Shown: positions 48,984 to 58,422 of the stretch, in pieces
Layout of the letters: the number at the start of each line of letters is the position of its first letter
Position numbering within the stretch: position 1 is the first letter of the stretch
From: Neobacillus niacini
Lineage (GTDB): Bacteria > Bacillota > Bacilli > Bacillales > Cytobacillaceae
Assembly: GCF_000759675.1 (NCBI RefSeq)
Contig: NZ_BAWM01000006.1
Coordinates: 62,001-126,000, forward strand
Direction of reading: 5' to 3'
Length of the DNA stretch: 64,000 nucleotides
Notes under the pieces: generated by a model
What the model saw: the letters and a program-made list of their open reading frames with translations, nothing else
Database searches by the model: none
What the model was told of the DNA's origin: nothing
Translations under genes and position numbers: made by a program

Positions 48984-49756
48984 TTAAACCAGTTGCCTAT
49001 AAGAAAACATTAGAAGGAAAATCAAATGCTCACTTGATAACATTTAATGATGGACGGGACTATGTCGTGAAATATTTCCAACCTGGATTTGAAAAATCGT
49101 TGGCGAATGAATGGGTCGCTTATTGCCTAGCACGTTACCTTGGACTACCAATACCCTTTGCACAATTAGTTGAAATCCCTCAAGAGTTTTCCTCACAATA
49201 CCCTGAACTCTCTCGAATGACTCAAACACAATTTCAATATGCAAGTCTTTACATGCCAGACTGTTTTGATGGACATCAAGTGACCAATGTTCCTGCTATT
49301 ACTAACAAAGAAAACCTAGCAGGTATTATTTTATTTGATTACTGGATGTGCAATCGTGATCGAACAAGGAAAAATATCATTCTATGCGATGACACACCGA
49401 ACTCATATCGCTTATGGATTATCGATCATGCTGAAGTGTTCGCTTCTTACAACTGGGGAATTGAGGATTTAGAATCACTGCCTATAACAATATTAAAAAG
49501 TGCAACACACCAAATAATGGCATGCTTCATCGAGAATGAGAAGGATTTTTATGAACAGCTAGAAATTATTCAAACGATTCCCATTCATTTAATAGAAGAA
49601 ATTGTTGCTGTCATTCCAGAAGATTGGCAGGTTACAAGTGAAGAGAGAAAAGCAATAGTTAGTACATTGCACACACGTCGTAAAAGAATACTCAAAAAGT
49701 TAATGGAAAGGTTTATTAAAAGAGTTTATCTGCCAATACATGTAAAAGATGAATGA
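48980..49756 (+). CDS. HipA-like kinase
   Basis: A 258-residue protein of the HipA-like/PI3-4-kinase fold. The catalytic-loop equivalent is FDYWMCNRDRTRKNIIL (Asp and Asn of an N-R-D-R-x-x-x-N pattern) and the metal-binding Asp is in WIIDHAEVF; the N-terminal SNAHLITFNDGRDYVVKYF holds the ATP Lys. It overlaps the glycosyltransferase as ATGA, so the two are translated together. There is no HipB partner and no DNA-binding gene nearby, so it is not a classical toxin. Phosphorylating a coat protein or a sugar is more plausible. A terminator follows. Confidence 0.78.
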   Translation: MIKPVAYKKTLEGKSNAHLITFNDGRDYVVKYFQPGFEKSLANEWVAYCLARYLGLPIPFAQLVEIPQEFSSQYPELSRMTQTQFQYASLYMPDCFDGHQVTNVPAITNKENLAGIILFDYWMCNRDRTRKNIILCDDTPNSYRLWIIDHAEVFASYNWGIEDLESLPITILKSATHQIMACFIENEKDFYEQLEIIQTIPIHLIEEIVAVIPEDWQVTSEERKAIVSTLHTRRKRILKKLMERFIKRVYLPIHVKDE

Positions 49757-49791
49757 CTCCCTTGCCTATTTTTGTAAAGGGAGTTTTATTT
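49756..49791 (+). terminator. Terminator after the HipA-like gene
   Basis: ACTCCCTT (49756-49763) pairs with AAGGGAGT (49777-49784), followed by TTTATTTT. Confidence 0.85.
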
Positions 49792-49898
49792 TACAGAAAA
49801 TGTCCTTTTAAATATACGGATTTAATAGGTTACTAACGTGACCGGAAGTTGTCCACCTGCATATATAAGAGTAAGAAGAAAAAGAAAGGAGGCAACAT

Positions 49899-50807
49899 AT
49901 GAAAATCCGTAAGGCCATTATTCCAGCAGCTGGCCTCGGAACTCGATTTTTGCCAGCAACGAAAGCACAACCAAAAGAAATGCTGCCGATTGTTGATAAG
50001 CCAACCATTCAATATATCGTTGAAGAAGCCGTCGCTTCTGGGATTGAGGAGATTATCATCATTATCGGCAGAGGAAAAAGATCCATTGAGGATCATTTCG
50101 ATAAATCATATGAGCTTGAGGACACACTTTTTAGAAAAAACAAACTTGATATGTTAGCAGATGTTCAAAAGATATCAAACTTAGTAAATATCGTTTATGT
50201 CCGCCAAAAAGAGCCGAAGGGACTGGGACATGCCATTCTTTGTGCAAAAAGCGTCATTGGCGACGAACCATTTGCGGTTTTACTTGGTGATGATATCGTC
50301 ATGTCGGAAATTCCCTGTCTAAAGCAGGTCATCGATGTTTTCGAATATTATAATAGTTCGGTTGTTGCCGTTCAAACGGTATCAGAAAAAGATGTCAGCA
50401 AATACGGAATTATTAAGCCAAAGGGAACAATGTTTGAATCGGATTTATTTCATATTGACTCTCTTATTGAGAAACCCAGCGTTGAAGAGGCTCCTTCGAG
50501 ATTTGCAATTATGGGACGCTACGTATTAAGTCCAAAGATATTTGAAATCTTAGAGCGAATTCCAATGGGTCGAGGGGATGAATTACAGCTGACAGATGCC
50601 ATCAATGAACTGAATAAACACCAAGCTGTATTTGCCTATAACTTTCAGGGTAGCCGATATGATATCGGCGATAAACTTGGTTTTATTAAGGCCACCATTG
50701 ATTTCGCATTAAGCCGGGAGGATATCCGAGAATCTGTATTAGCCTATTTGCAAGAAGTAACAGAGAACGAAACCGGTCAAAATAATAAGAAAGAGATTGA
50801 TGATTGA
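49899..50807 (+). CDS. galU: UTP-glucose-1-phosphate uridylyltransferase
   Basis: A 302-residue nucleotidyltransferase making UDP-glucose. The N-terminal AAGLGTRFLPATKAQPKEML is the nucleotide-binding loop, VDKPTIQYIVEEAV follows, and LGDDIV and the sugar-binding LIEKP are intact. Length matches B. subtilis GtaB/YngB. ATG 49899 follows AAAGGAGG. The gene touches the UDP-glucose dehydrogenase gene (1 base apart), so together they supply UDP-glucuronate. Being next to a glycosyltransferase, it is probably the paralogue dedicated to a surface polymer rather than the housekeeping copy. Confidence 0.94.
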   Translation: MKIRKAIIPAAGLGTRFLPATKAQPKEMLPIVDKPTIQYIVEEAVASGIEEIIIIIGRGKRSIEDHFDKSYELEDTLFRKNKLDMLADVQKISNLVNIVYVRQKEPKGLGHAILCAKSVIGDEPFAVLLGDDIVMSEIPCLKQVIDVFEYYNSSVVAVQTVSEKDVSKYGIIKPKGTMFESDLFHIDSLIEKPSVEEAPSRFAIMGRYVLSPKIFEILERIPMGRGDELQLTDAINELNKHQAVFAYNFQGSRYDIGDKLGFIKATIDFALSREDIRESVLAYLQEVTENETGQNNKKEIDD

Positions 50808-50808
50808 T

Positions 50809-52113
50809 ATGAAGATTGCTGTTTTAGGTACAGGCTATGTAGGGCTGTCAACAGGTGTTTGTTTATCACAAATCGGTCACCATGTCACATGCATGGATAT
50901 TAATGAACAAAAGATTAATCAATTACGTAAAGGGATTTCCCCCATTTATGAACCTGGTCTTGAAGATTTACTAACTTCTAATATGGTCGCAGGCAGATTA
51001 CATTTTACAACCTCTCTTAATGAGGCGTTAGCTGACGCAGAAACCATTGTTGTTGCGGTTGGAACGCCTCAAGGTGATAATGGAGCAGCAGACCTTTCCT
51101 TTCTAGTACAAGCTGCAAAAGATATTTGCTCCCATATAACTCCTGAGAACATCATTGTTATTAAGAGTACGGTGCCAGTTGGAACGAATGATTTTGTCAA
51201 AAAAATGATGGAAGACCGGTGTGGTTTTAAGGTGAAAATGGTGTCGAATCCTGAATTTCTCCGCCAGGGTTCTGCCATTGAGGATACCTTGAAAGCTGAT
51301 CGAATCATTATTGGTTCGGAAAGTGCAGAGGCTGCAGGGAAAATTCAAGAGATGTATCGACCATTAAATGTGCCAATGCTTTTAACAAGTACAAGAAGTG
51401 CTGAAATGATAAAATATGCTTCGAATGCTTTCTTAGCAACGAAGATCAGTTATATTAATGAAATTGCCAATTTATGCGAAGCAGTCGGTGCAGATGTACA
51501 AGATGTTGCTAGAGGAATGGGCAAGGATAAAAGGATAGGTGAATCGTTCTTGAACGCTGGGATCGGCTATGGAGGCTCCTGTTTTCCAAAGGATGTCAAA
51601 GCATTGCTGCATACCGCTGGGTTAAATGGAATTGAATTTCCGTTATTAAAAGAGACCATTGCCATTAATGAATATCAGCGAGAATTGTTGGTAACAAAGG
51701 CATTAAAGCGATTTGGAGGATTAAAAGGCAAAAAAATTGCGATGCTAGGTCTAGCCTTTAAACCAGAAACAGATGATATGAGAGAAGGACCGTCTATTCC
51801 GATTGCGGTGGAATTGACAAAATTAGGAGCAGAAGTCGTTGCGTATGACCCCGTTGCCACTGATAATGCGAGAAAAATTATCGGAGATACCATTAAATAT
51901 GCTGATTCCATTCATGAAGCCATTGCAGAAGCGAACGCCGTATTTATTGTCACCGAGTGGAACGAGGTTAAAAGTATAGATGTAGCTGAGATGATATGGA
52001 ACATGAAAGAACCGATCATCTTCGACGGCAGAAACTGTCTTTCGGAAGAGAAAATCCGTGTATGTATTTCAGTAGAATACTATCCAGTAGGAAAACCACC
52101 AATCATTATATAA
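50809..52113 (+). CDS. ugd: UDP-glucose 6-dehydrogenase
   Basis: A 434-residue NAD-dependent enzyme oxidising UDP-glucose to UDP-glucuronate. The N-terminal Rossmann motif KIAVLGTGYVGLSTGVCL, GTPQGDNGAADLS, the catalytic Cys in GYGGSCFPKDVKAL and the C-terminal LAFKPETDDMREGPS are all present. I chose ATG 50809 because it gives the usual N-terminus; ATG 50800 has better spacing to AGAAAGAG and would add three residues. It belongs with galU. A hairpin terminator follows at 52119. Confidence 0.94.
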   Translation: MKIAVLGTGYVGLSTGVCLSQIGHHVTCMDINEQKINQLRKGISPIYEPGLEDLLTSNMVAGRLHFTTSLNEALADAETIVVAVGTPQGDNGAADLSFLVQAAKDICSHITPENIIVIKSTVPVGTNDFVKKMMEDRCGFKVKMVSNPEFLRQGSAIEDTLKADRIIIGSESAEAAGKIQEMYRPLNVPMLLTSTRSAEMIKYASNAFLATKISYINEIANLCEAVGADVQDVARGMGKDKRIGESFLNAGIGYGGSCFPKDVKALLHTAGLNGIEFPLLKETIAINEYQRELLVTKALKRFGGLKGKKIAMLGLAFKPETDDMREGPSIPIAVELTKLGAEVVAYDPVATDNARKIIGDTIKYADSIHEAIAEANAVFIVTEWNEVKSIDVAEMIWNMKEPIIFDGRNCLSEEKIRVCISVEYYPVGKPPIII

Positions 52114-52118
52114 TAACC

Positions 52119-52172
52119 AGGCATGATCCTTGTAGAGATATTTGACTGCAAAAATCATGCCTAAGCTTTTTT
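52119..52172 (+). terminator. Terminator of the galU-ugd operon
   Basis: AGGCATGAT (52119-52127) pairs with ATCATGCCT (52154-52162) across a long loop, followed by AAGCTTTTTT. Confidence 0.7.
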
Positions 52173-52246
52173 CAATAGCAGCAAACTTTGATACAATAAT
52201 AAAGGTAGCAACTGAAAATAAATAATGAATCTCATTGAAAAATGTA

Positions 52247-52294
52247 AAGTGTCCACTGGATACAGACATTTGTACATTAGTGGTGCCTGTCACC
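52247..52294. repeat. Dispersed two-hairpin repeat, copy 3 (reverse orientation)
   Basis: GTGGTGCCTGTCACC (52280-52294) is the first hairpin in reverse orientation. The degenerate second part, AAGTGTCCACTG, lies at 52247-52258 and no longer folds well. The element ends 15 bases before the next gene. Confidence 0.7.
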
Positions 52295-52309
52295 ATAGGA
52301 AGGTGTGAA

Positions 52310-53104
52310 ATGATGGCTATTGAGCATGAGCAGTTGGAGCGGAGTGGTTTGACTCGTTATGTTCCTCCTAAGGGGGATTTTGAGGGGTTTCGTGATGAAG
52401 ATCATTACCGTGAGAAGTTGAAGGAGTGGGGGCTTTCGTCTGCGAAGGAGGCGAAGCGGGAGTTTTTGTTTAAGGAGCGGAATTACCAGCGTGTCGTAAA
52501 GATTAAAGGGTTTGAAACGTACGGGAAGTCAGTGGAGTTTAACACGCTTGTGATTGAGTTTCAGGATGGGAATTTGAGCTGCATCCACCCTGCCTTTCTG
52601 AAGGAAATGCAGGCTTCCAGTTTTGGCAAGGAGAGTATGCTGCAGGTAGAGGAAAAGGATTTCAGTACACCAGAACAGAGTGCAGTGACTCAGGGTAAGG
52701 AAGACAAACCTGAACCAAAACCTGAATCCAAAAAACCAAAGGCAACGAAACCGAAAAAAGAGAAAGAACCAAAAATCGAACTTCCAGCAGATAAAGTTCA
52801 CTTTACTGCAAGTGTTAAACAGTTTGCCCTTACATACAATCCTTTTAATGAAGAAAATGATGAAGTCGTCGTTCTAGAAAATGTCCAAATCATACAAGAA
52901 CCACCGATTGAGCTTGGACTTGCCTGGTGCAGCCACAGTAAAACATTAAAAAAATTCGAATTGGCACCAGGTGATATGCTTGAATTTGACGGGAAAGTGG
53001 CAAAGAAGAAACTGGCAAAAGGTAAAGATGTTGAAGTAGAGTTCTTAGTCGATGCAGCGGTCTTATATAAAGTCAACAATCCATCAAAAATTGTAAAAAG
53101 TTAA
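52310..53104 (+). CDS. Hypothetical two-part protein with Lys/Pro linker
   Basis: A 264-residue cytoplasmic protein I do not recognise. The N-terminal part (about 1-110) is charged and includes LTRYVPPKGDFEGFRDEDHY and a beta-like region; a linker rich in Lys, Pro and Glu (about 135-165) joins it to a beta-rich C-terminal part (about 170-264) ending VLYKVNNPSKIVKS. ATG 52310 or the adjacent ATG 52313 follows AGGAAGGTG. Base use is odd: roughly the first 330 bases use many TTG, GTG and GAG codons and are G-rich, while the rest is A-rich like its neighbours. A single-gene unit with terminator. Confidence 0.7.
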   Translation: MMAIEHEQLERSGLTRYVPPKGDFEGFRDEDHYREKLKEWGLSSAKEAKREFLFKERNYQRVVKIKGFETYGKSVEFNTLVIEFQDGNLSCIHPAFLKEMQASSFGKESMLQVEEKDFSTPEQSAVTQGKEDKPEPKPESKKPKATKPKKEKEPKIELPADKVHFTASVKQFALTYNPFNEENDEVVVLENVQIIQEPPIELGLAWCSHSKTLKKFELAPGDMLEFDGKVAKKKLAKGKDVEVEFLVDAAVLYKVNNPSKIVKS

Positions 53105-53116
53105 TCGTAAGGTTTT

Positions 53117-53150
53117 CTCCTCAACAAGTTTGTTGAGGAGTTTTCCTTTT
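53117..53150 (+). terminator. Terminator of the 52310 gene
   Basis: Perfect 10-bp stem CTCCTCAACA (53117-53126) / TGTTGAGGAG (53131-53140), followed by a T-rich stretch. Confidence 0.9.
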
Positions 53151-53156
53151 TTAGGA

Positions 53157-53567
53157 CTACACAATTTTCATTACCTTTCCAAAAGGTGCCTTTGGTACAA
53201 ATTCGGTTGGTACAAGCCAATACACCTCATAAGGTACCTGCATGTCTTCAGGTAAAAAGCCAGTTAAATCGGCGATATAGAAGACAGTTTCGATTTTCTC
53301 CTCTTGCGCCCATTCCAATGCCAAGGTATAGGAGGCTTTGCCGTGTGTGTGATACTTGATTTCAGTGCCTTCTGTAATAGGCTCTGCAGTGCGTATTTTA
53401 AAATCTGCTTGAACAAGCATGGTTTCAGGTGCTAATTCTTTGAAAAACGTTACGACATTTGCAATTAGGTCAATTTTTGTTTCATTTGTGGATGTATCGA
53501 CCACTACTGCAAGTTTTTTGCCTTGCCGGTCTTGTACGATTTTTAGAAGATTTTTGTGCCATCTCAT
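53157..53567 (-). CDS. VWA-like domain protein (C-terminal DUF2201 type), short
   Basis: A 136-residue protein matching only the C-terminal VWA-like part of DUF2201-type predicted metallopeptidase-related proteins: KLAVVVDTSTNETKIDLIAN in the MIDAS position (DTSGS becomes DTSTN), YIADLTGFLPEDM in place of the usual LTDG segment, and PYEVYWLVP with PKAPFGKVMKI at the end. The first ~250 residues of the usual form are missing, yet ATG at 53567 has GAGAGGGGAAA upstream, so it may be translated as a stand-alone domain. The MIDAS residues are partly lost, so metal binding is doubtful. Confidence 0.55.
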   Translation of the reverse strand: MRWHKNLLKIVQDRQGKKLAVVVDTSTNETKIDLIANVVTFFKELAPETMLVQADFKIRTAEPITEGTEIKYHTHGKASYTLALEWAQEEKIETVFYIADLTGFLPEDMQVPYEVYWLVPTEFVPKAPFGKVMKIV

Positions 53568-53753
53568 CCCTATTATTTTCCCCTCTCTTCAATAGTCACA
53601 AAAATTATTATGCTCATTATGAACAAGTGAATTCGAATTAAATTATTTCATTTAATGAATAAGAAAATGAATTTAAAATAACTTGTAGAAATTAAGATAG
53701 AAGGTATACTTTTATTATATTACTAGTATTTTTTTTAGATGGGAGGGAGCATA

Positions 53754-55235
53754 TTGGAAGGGAAATGGCTGATTGCCGATCGTGATTTAAATGAACGTGA
53801 GGGATTAAAATGGCTGTTAAAATCATCCTCCATTCCTGTAACAACGATTCTATTAGCATCTAATTTTCAGGATTTTATTGGTCATTTTGAAAAAGAGTCC
53901 CCGGATATCATCCTTTTAGAACTCGATATGGTTAATAGGGAGAATTGGTCTAGCTTTAGAGAATTGATGCAAATTTATGCACCTATCGTGATAGTAACTA
54001 GCGCAGAGGCCACCTTTGAAAAAGCTCGTTTAGCGATTGAACTTCAAGCCTTAGAACTGATGATTAAACCTTTTTCTGCTACCAAAGTAAAGTCAGCTTA
54101 TCAAAAGGCAACGAAAGTACTTGAAAAAAAACAATATTTGTATGCTGCTCCTCATTCAAATACCATTAAGGACTTATCTTATGAGGCACTATTTATTTCT
54201 CAGCCAGATGTATCGGATGATTACAAAATGGCAATTTTTAAAACAGAAAGTATAGAGAAGGTCAGTATCTTATATTCCTTTTTATCAGACTACCCATTTA
54301 AAGAATCACATGCTATTTTTCCACTGAGCGATATGGTAGTCCTTTTGTTTAAGGAAACCTGCAAAAATACCAAAGAACAGTGTCAAAAGGCGATGAGAAA
54401 GTGGGAGGAGGAATTTTTTGAACCACTGGCAATTGTGATTCGTAACGATAAGTCACCACATATTAGTCTCAATGAAAAATTTATAGAAGCACGGAAGATG
54501 CTGGAGTTTACCTATTATTACGGATACCAGCAAATTGTTGAGTTTGAGTACACTCCCGACTGGGTACATATCGATCCCTTCTTGGCTCCTCCGGAACAAA
54601 GAGTTTGGGTGGACATGCTGGCAAATCATGATATTGAAAAAATAAAAAAATGGTTATACGATGAATTTCTCCAATTAGTGAATCCATATCCAGACCCAGG
54701 CTTGGTAAGAATAAGACTGACAAGCATTCTCGCACAAATAAGAAGATTTATGAAAACTCACAATTTAGATGAACAGCAAATCTACGAAAGAGAATATCGT
54801 TATATCTTTCATTCGATTTTGTATGATAGTGTCCTTTATCGGTCCGTACAAAATTTAATCTTGTTTATTCAAAAAATATTTTTGGGTGCGGATTCCAGCC
54901 AGTTGATGTTCACACAGGATCCCATTGAGCGCGGAATTTCCTATATAGAGTCAAATTTTTCAAACTGTGAGCTAAGACTTGAAGATGTGGCGAAACATGT
55001 CGATCGAAATCCATCTTATTTCAGTCATTTACTGATTTCCAAAACAAGCAGGAGCTTTACGGATATACTGACAGATATAAGATTGAAAGAAGCAAAACGG
55101 ATACTAACTGAAACCAGTAAACCTGTAAAAGAGATTGCTCGTTTGGTTGGTTTTTATCATCCGAATTATTTTAGCAGAATCTTTAAAGAAGTAGTCGGAG
55201 TGTCACCGAGAGAATATCGAAGGGATAAGAGATAA
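53754..55235 (+). CDS. AraC-type response regulator with a pseudo-receiver domain
   Basis: A 493-residue regulator of the YesN type. The N-terminal receiver fold (about 1-118) keeps the acid pocket (ADRD) and Lys105 (MIKPF), but the phosphoacceptor position is Glu56 (LLELDM instead of LLDxxM). A long middle domain follows. The C-terminal AraC double helix-turn-helix (about 390-490) has LEDVAKHVDRNPSYFSHL and IARLVGFYHPNYFSRIFKE, with VSPREYRR at the end. TTG 53754 has GGGAGGGA six bases upstream; ATG 53739 would overlap it. No histidine kinase is adjacent. It lies directly before hutUIG and probably controls them, replacing HutP. Confidence 0.85.
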   Translation: MEGKWLIADRDLNEREGLKWLLKSSSIPVTTILLASNFQDFIGHFEKESPDIILLELDMVNRENWSSFRELMQIYAPIVIVTSAEATFEKARLAIELQALELMIKPFSATKVKSAYQKATKVLEKKQYLYAAPHSNTIKDLSYEALFISQPDVSDDYKMAIFKTESIEKVSILYSFLSDYPFKESHAIFPLSDMVVLLFKETCKNTKEQCQKAMRKWEEEFFEPLAIVIRNDKSPHISLNEKFIEARKMLEFTYYYGYQQIVEFEYTPDWVHIDPFLAPPEQRVWVDMLANHDIEKIKKWLYDEFLQLVNPYPDPGLVRIRLTSILAQIRRFMKTHNLDEQQIYEREYRYIFHSILYDSVLYRSVQNLILFIQKIFLGADSSQLMFTQDPIERGISYIESNFSNCELRLEDVAKHVDRNPSYFSHLLISKTSRSFTDILTDIRLKEAKRILTETSKPVKEIARLVGFYHPNYFSRIFKEVVGVSPREYRRDKR

Positions 55236-55241
55236 AATGAA

Positions 55242-55272
55242 AAGACTCAGAATCAACTGGGTCTTATTTTTT
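55242..55272 (+). terminator. Terminator of the AraC-type gene
   Basis: AAGACTCAG (55242-55250) pairs with CTGGGTCTT (55257-55265), with one G-T pair, followed by ATTTTTTT. Confidence 0.88.
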
Positions 55273-55321
55273 TCTAAAAAATTTACCTATTTCTAAAAAT
55301 AGTATAGTTTTAGGCTAAAAA
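55271..55321. promoter_or_regulatory. Candidate operator repeats upstream of hutU
   Basis: TTTCTAAAAA occurs at 55271-55280 and 55290-55299 (19 bases apart), and CTAAAAA again at 55315-55321 within the palindrome TTTTAGGCTAAAA (55308-55320). AraC-type proteins bind such direct repeats spaced by about two helix turns. Confidence 0.45.
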
Positions 55322-55436
55322 TAAACAAGTTATATCTATAAAAAGTGTTGATTTTCAAATGATAGATTTGTATTTTTCAGAAGATTTTATTTTTATAATG
55401 AAGGGGAAGAAAAAAGTATTTAAGGGAGTGAAAATA

Positions 55437-57110
55437 ATGGAAACAAATACTGCAAAATCAAGAGTAATCAAAAATTATAAAGGTACAGAATTACATGCAA
55501 AAGGGTGGATTCAAGAGGCTGCACTTCGTATGCTGATGAATAATCTTGACCAAGAGGTTGCAGAACGACCAGAGGATCTAGTGGTTTACGGAGGAATAGG
55601 CAAAGCTGCACGTAACTGGGAAGCTTATGACGCGATTGTAAAATCATTGCTTGAATTAGAAAGTGATGAAACGCTGTTAATCCAGTCTGGTAAACCGGTG
55701 GCTGTCTTCAAATCACATAAGGACGCACCACGTGTGTTGCTGGCGAACTCCAATTTAGTCCCAGCATGGGCGAATTGGGAGCATTTCCACGAGCTAGATA
55801 AAAAGGGTTTAATGATGTACGGACAAATGACAGCAGGAAGCTGGATTTATATTGGTACACAAGGAATTGTCCAAGGTACCTATGAAACGTTTGCAGAACT
55901 TGCCCGTCAAGAATTCAGCGGTTCATTAAAGCATACGATTACATTAACTGCCGGGCTTGGGGGCATGGGTGGCGCTCAGCCATTAGCGGTAACGATGAAT
56001 GATGGTGTGTGTCTAGCGATTGATGTCGATGAAACAAGAATTGACCGCCGGATTGAAACCGCTTACCTTGATGTAAAAACAAGCGATTTAGAAGAGGCTA
56101 TTAATCTTGCTATGGAGGCAAAAAAAGCTGGAAAGGCACTTTCGATTGGCTTAATAGGAAACGCTGCAGAGATATTACCGAATATGATTGAAAAAGGTTT
56201 TAATCCCGATGTCTTAACTGACCAAACGTCTGCTCATGATCCTTTAAATGGTTATGTTCCAGTGGGCTACAGCTTAGTTGAAGCAGCTGAACTTAGAAAT
56301 GAAGATCCTTCTAAATATGTAAAACTATCAAAGCAAAGCATGGCAATTCATGTAAAGGCTATGCTGGCGATGCAGGAAAAAGGCGCAATAACCTTTGATT
56401 ATGGCAATAACATTCGTCAGGTGGCAAAGGACGAGGGAGTAGAAAATGCGTTTGATTTCCCAGGCTTCGTACCAGCTTACATCCGTCCGTTATTCTGTGA
56501 GGGAAAAGGACCTTTCCGCTGGGCGGCATTATCTGGGGATCCTGAGGATATTCGAAAAATTGATGAAGTACTACTTCGTGAGTTTAAGGATGATGAGCAC
56601 CTTTGTAAATGGGTAAGAATGGCTCAGGAAAGAATCAGCTTCCAAGGACTTCCGGCACGTATTTGCTGGTTGGGATACGGAGATCGTGCTCGTTTAGGAA
56701 AACTCATTAATGACCTAGTAGCTTCAGGGGAAGTGTCGGCACCGATTGTTATCGGACGTGATCACTTAGATGCAGGCTCGGTAGCTTCTCCAAACCGAGA
56801 AACGGAAGGCATGAGGGATGGAAGTGATGCAGTGTCCGACTGGCCAATCCTCAATGCTATGATTAATGCAGTCGGTGGTGCCAGCTGGGTTTCATTACAC
56901 CATGGCGGTGGAGTAGGAATGGGCTATTCCCAGCATTCTGGGATGGTAATTGTAGCGGATGGTACGAAGGATGCGGAAGTTCGTTTACAACGAGTTTTAA
57001 CCACAGATCCTGGGATGGGTGTAGTCCGTCATGCCGATGCAGGTTATGAGCTTGCAATTAAGACAGCAAAGGAAAAAGGCATCAAAATGCCAATGCTGAA
57101 ACAAGACTAA
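55437..57110 (+). CDS. hutU: Urocanate hydratase
   Basis: A 557-residue enzyme converting urocanate to imidazolonepropionate in histidine degradation, with NAD+ as tightly bound electrophile. The Rossmann-like [35 protein letters not shown], the catalytic Cys region [19 protein letters not shown] and the C-terminal [19 protein letters not shown] are all present. ATG 55437 follows AAGGGAGTG; the upstream 26-codon extension lies in the leader. It is the first gene of the hut operon here; hutH, the preceding pathway step, is not in the window. Confidence 0.96.
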   Translation: METNTAKSRVIKNYKGTELHAKGWIQEAALRMLMNNLDQEVAERPEDLVVYGGIGKAARNWEAYDAIVKSLLELESDETLLIQSGKPVAVFKSHKDAPRVLLANSNLVPAWANWEHFHELDKKGLMMYGQMTAGSWIYIGTQGIVQGTYETFAELARQEFSGSLKHTITLTAGLGGMGGAQPLAVTMNDGVCLAIDVDETRIDRRIETAYLDVKTSDLEEAINLAMEAKKAGKALSIGLIGNAAEILPNMIEKGFNPDVLTDQTSAHDPLNGYVPVGYSLVEAAELRNEDPSKYVKLSKQSMAIHVKAMLAMQEKGAITFDYGNNIRQVAKDEGVENAFDFPGFVPAYIRPLFCEGKGPFRWAALSGDPEDIRKIDEVLLREFKDDEHLCKWVRMAQERISFQGLPARICWLGYGDRARLGKLINDLVASGEVSAPIVIGRDHLDAGSVASPNRETEGMRDGSDAVSDWPILNAMINAVGGASWVSLHHGGGVGMGYSQHSGMVIVADGTKDAEVRLQRVLTTDPGMGVVRHADAGYELAIKTAKEKGIKMPMLKQD

Positions 57111-57123
57111 AGAGGTGATACGG

Positions 57124-58422
57124 ATGAGTAAGCCAATTTTTATAAGAAATGCTTCTCAGCTCGTGACATTACAGGGGAGTTCCGATACTCCCCTTGTAAA
57201 GGAAGCGATGTCTGAGCTTGCCATTATTGAAAATGGAAGCGTTTGGATTGAGAACGGAGTTATACAGGCTGTAGGAAAAGATGAAGAGCTTTTTGAAAAA
57301 TTTGAAGGTCGCCTTGGTGAAGCAGAGGTTGTGGACGCCAGTGGAAAGCTTGTAACACCGGGTCTTGTGGACCCTCACACCCATCTTGTTTTTGCAGGAA
57401 GCAGGGAAAATGAGTTTAATATGAGGCTTCAAGGTGCCACCTACATGGAAATCATGAATAGTGGCGGTGGAATTCATGCCACGACTAGAAGGACAAAGAC
57501 TGCAAGTCATGAAGAGCTTTTCCAAGAAAGCTTTGAACGACTAAATCAATTCTTACGCCACGGGGTTACAACGGTCGAAGCAAAAAGCGGCTATGGGATG
57601 GAGTGGGAAACGGAGCTTAAACAGCTAGAAGTTGCGAAAAGGCTAAATGAAAAGCATGTCATTGATGTTATTCCTACCTTTATGGGCGCTCACGCCGTGC
57701 CAAAAGAGTATAAAGAGAATCCTGATGAATTTGTGGAGTTGCTCATTAATGAAATGATACCAAAGGTGGCGGAGCTGGGTTTGGCGGTATTCAATGATGT
57801 TTTTTGTGAGCATGGCGTTTTTACCCCCGAGCAATCAAAGCGGATTCTTGAAGCTGGTAAGCGACACGGACTGATTCCGAAAATCCATGCTGATGAAATT
57901 GAACCTTATGAAGGGGCAGAACTAGCAGCCGAGGTTGGGGCGATATCTGCAGACCATTTATTGAAAGCCTCTGAGAAAGGCATGAAAGCAATGGCTGAAA
58001 AAGGTGTAGTCGGTGTGTTACTACCGGGGACAGCTTACTTTTTAATGGCAGAATCCGCAAATGGACGAAAAATGATTGATTTAGGTGTACCGGTTGCGTT
58101 ATCGACCGATTGTAATCCGGGTTCTTCACCAACCGTTTCGCTGCCATTCATTATGAATCTGGGCTGCTTGAAAATGGGAATGACACCAGCTGAGGTTATT
58201 ACCGCTGCAACGATCAATGCTGCACATGCAATCAATCGAGGTCAGGAAATTGGCAGTTTAGAGGTTGGGAAAAAGGCAGACATTACGATTTTTAATGTGG
58301 ATAATTTTATGAAGCTTCAATACTCCTACGGAGTGAATCACACGCATACTGTGGTGAAAAATGGAAAGGTAGTTGTTAGGGGAGGTCAATTAATTGAAGA
58401 GCTTTCTCTATCCAACCATTAA
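57124..58422 (+). CDS. hutI: Imidazolonepropionase
   Basis: A 432-residue amidohydrolase opening the imidazolone ring to formimidoyl-L-glutamate. Metal ligands are in VDPHTHLVFAGSR (about residues 78-90), the conserved KSGYGMEWETELKQL and the His of KIHADEIEPYEGAELA are intact, and SADHLLKAS and LSTDCNPGS complete the site. ATG 57124 follows GAGGTGATACGG, 13 bases after hutU. Its 3' end overlaps hutG by 29 bases, indicating one operon. Confidence 0.96.
   Translation: MSKPIFIRNASQLVTLQGSSDTPLVKEAMSELAIIENGSVWIENGVIQAVGKDEELFEKFEGRLGEAEVVDASGKLVTPGLVDPHTHLVFAGSRENEFNMRLQGATYMEIMNSGGGIHATTRRTKTASHEELFQESFERLNQFLRHGVTTVEAKSGYGMEWETELKQLEVAKRLNEKHVIDVIPTFMGAHAVPKEYKENPDEFVELLINEMIPKVAELGLAVFNDVFCEHGVFTPEQSKRILEAGKRHGLIPKIHADEIEPYEGAELAAEVGAISADHLLKASEKGMKAMAEKGVVGVLLPGTAYFLMAESANGRKMIDLGVPVALSTDCNPGSSPTVSLPFIMNLGCLKMGMTPAEVITAATINAAHAINRGQEIGSLEVGKKADITIFNVDNFMKLQYSYGVNHTHTVVKNGKVVVRGGQLIEELSLSNH

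Noticed and set aside
48980..49756. HipBA toxin-antitoxin system
   Set aside because: There is no HipB-like DNA-binding partner and the gene is coupled to a glycosyltransferase.
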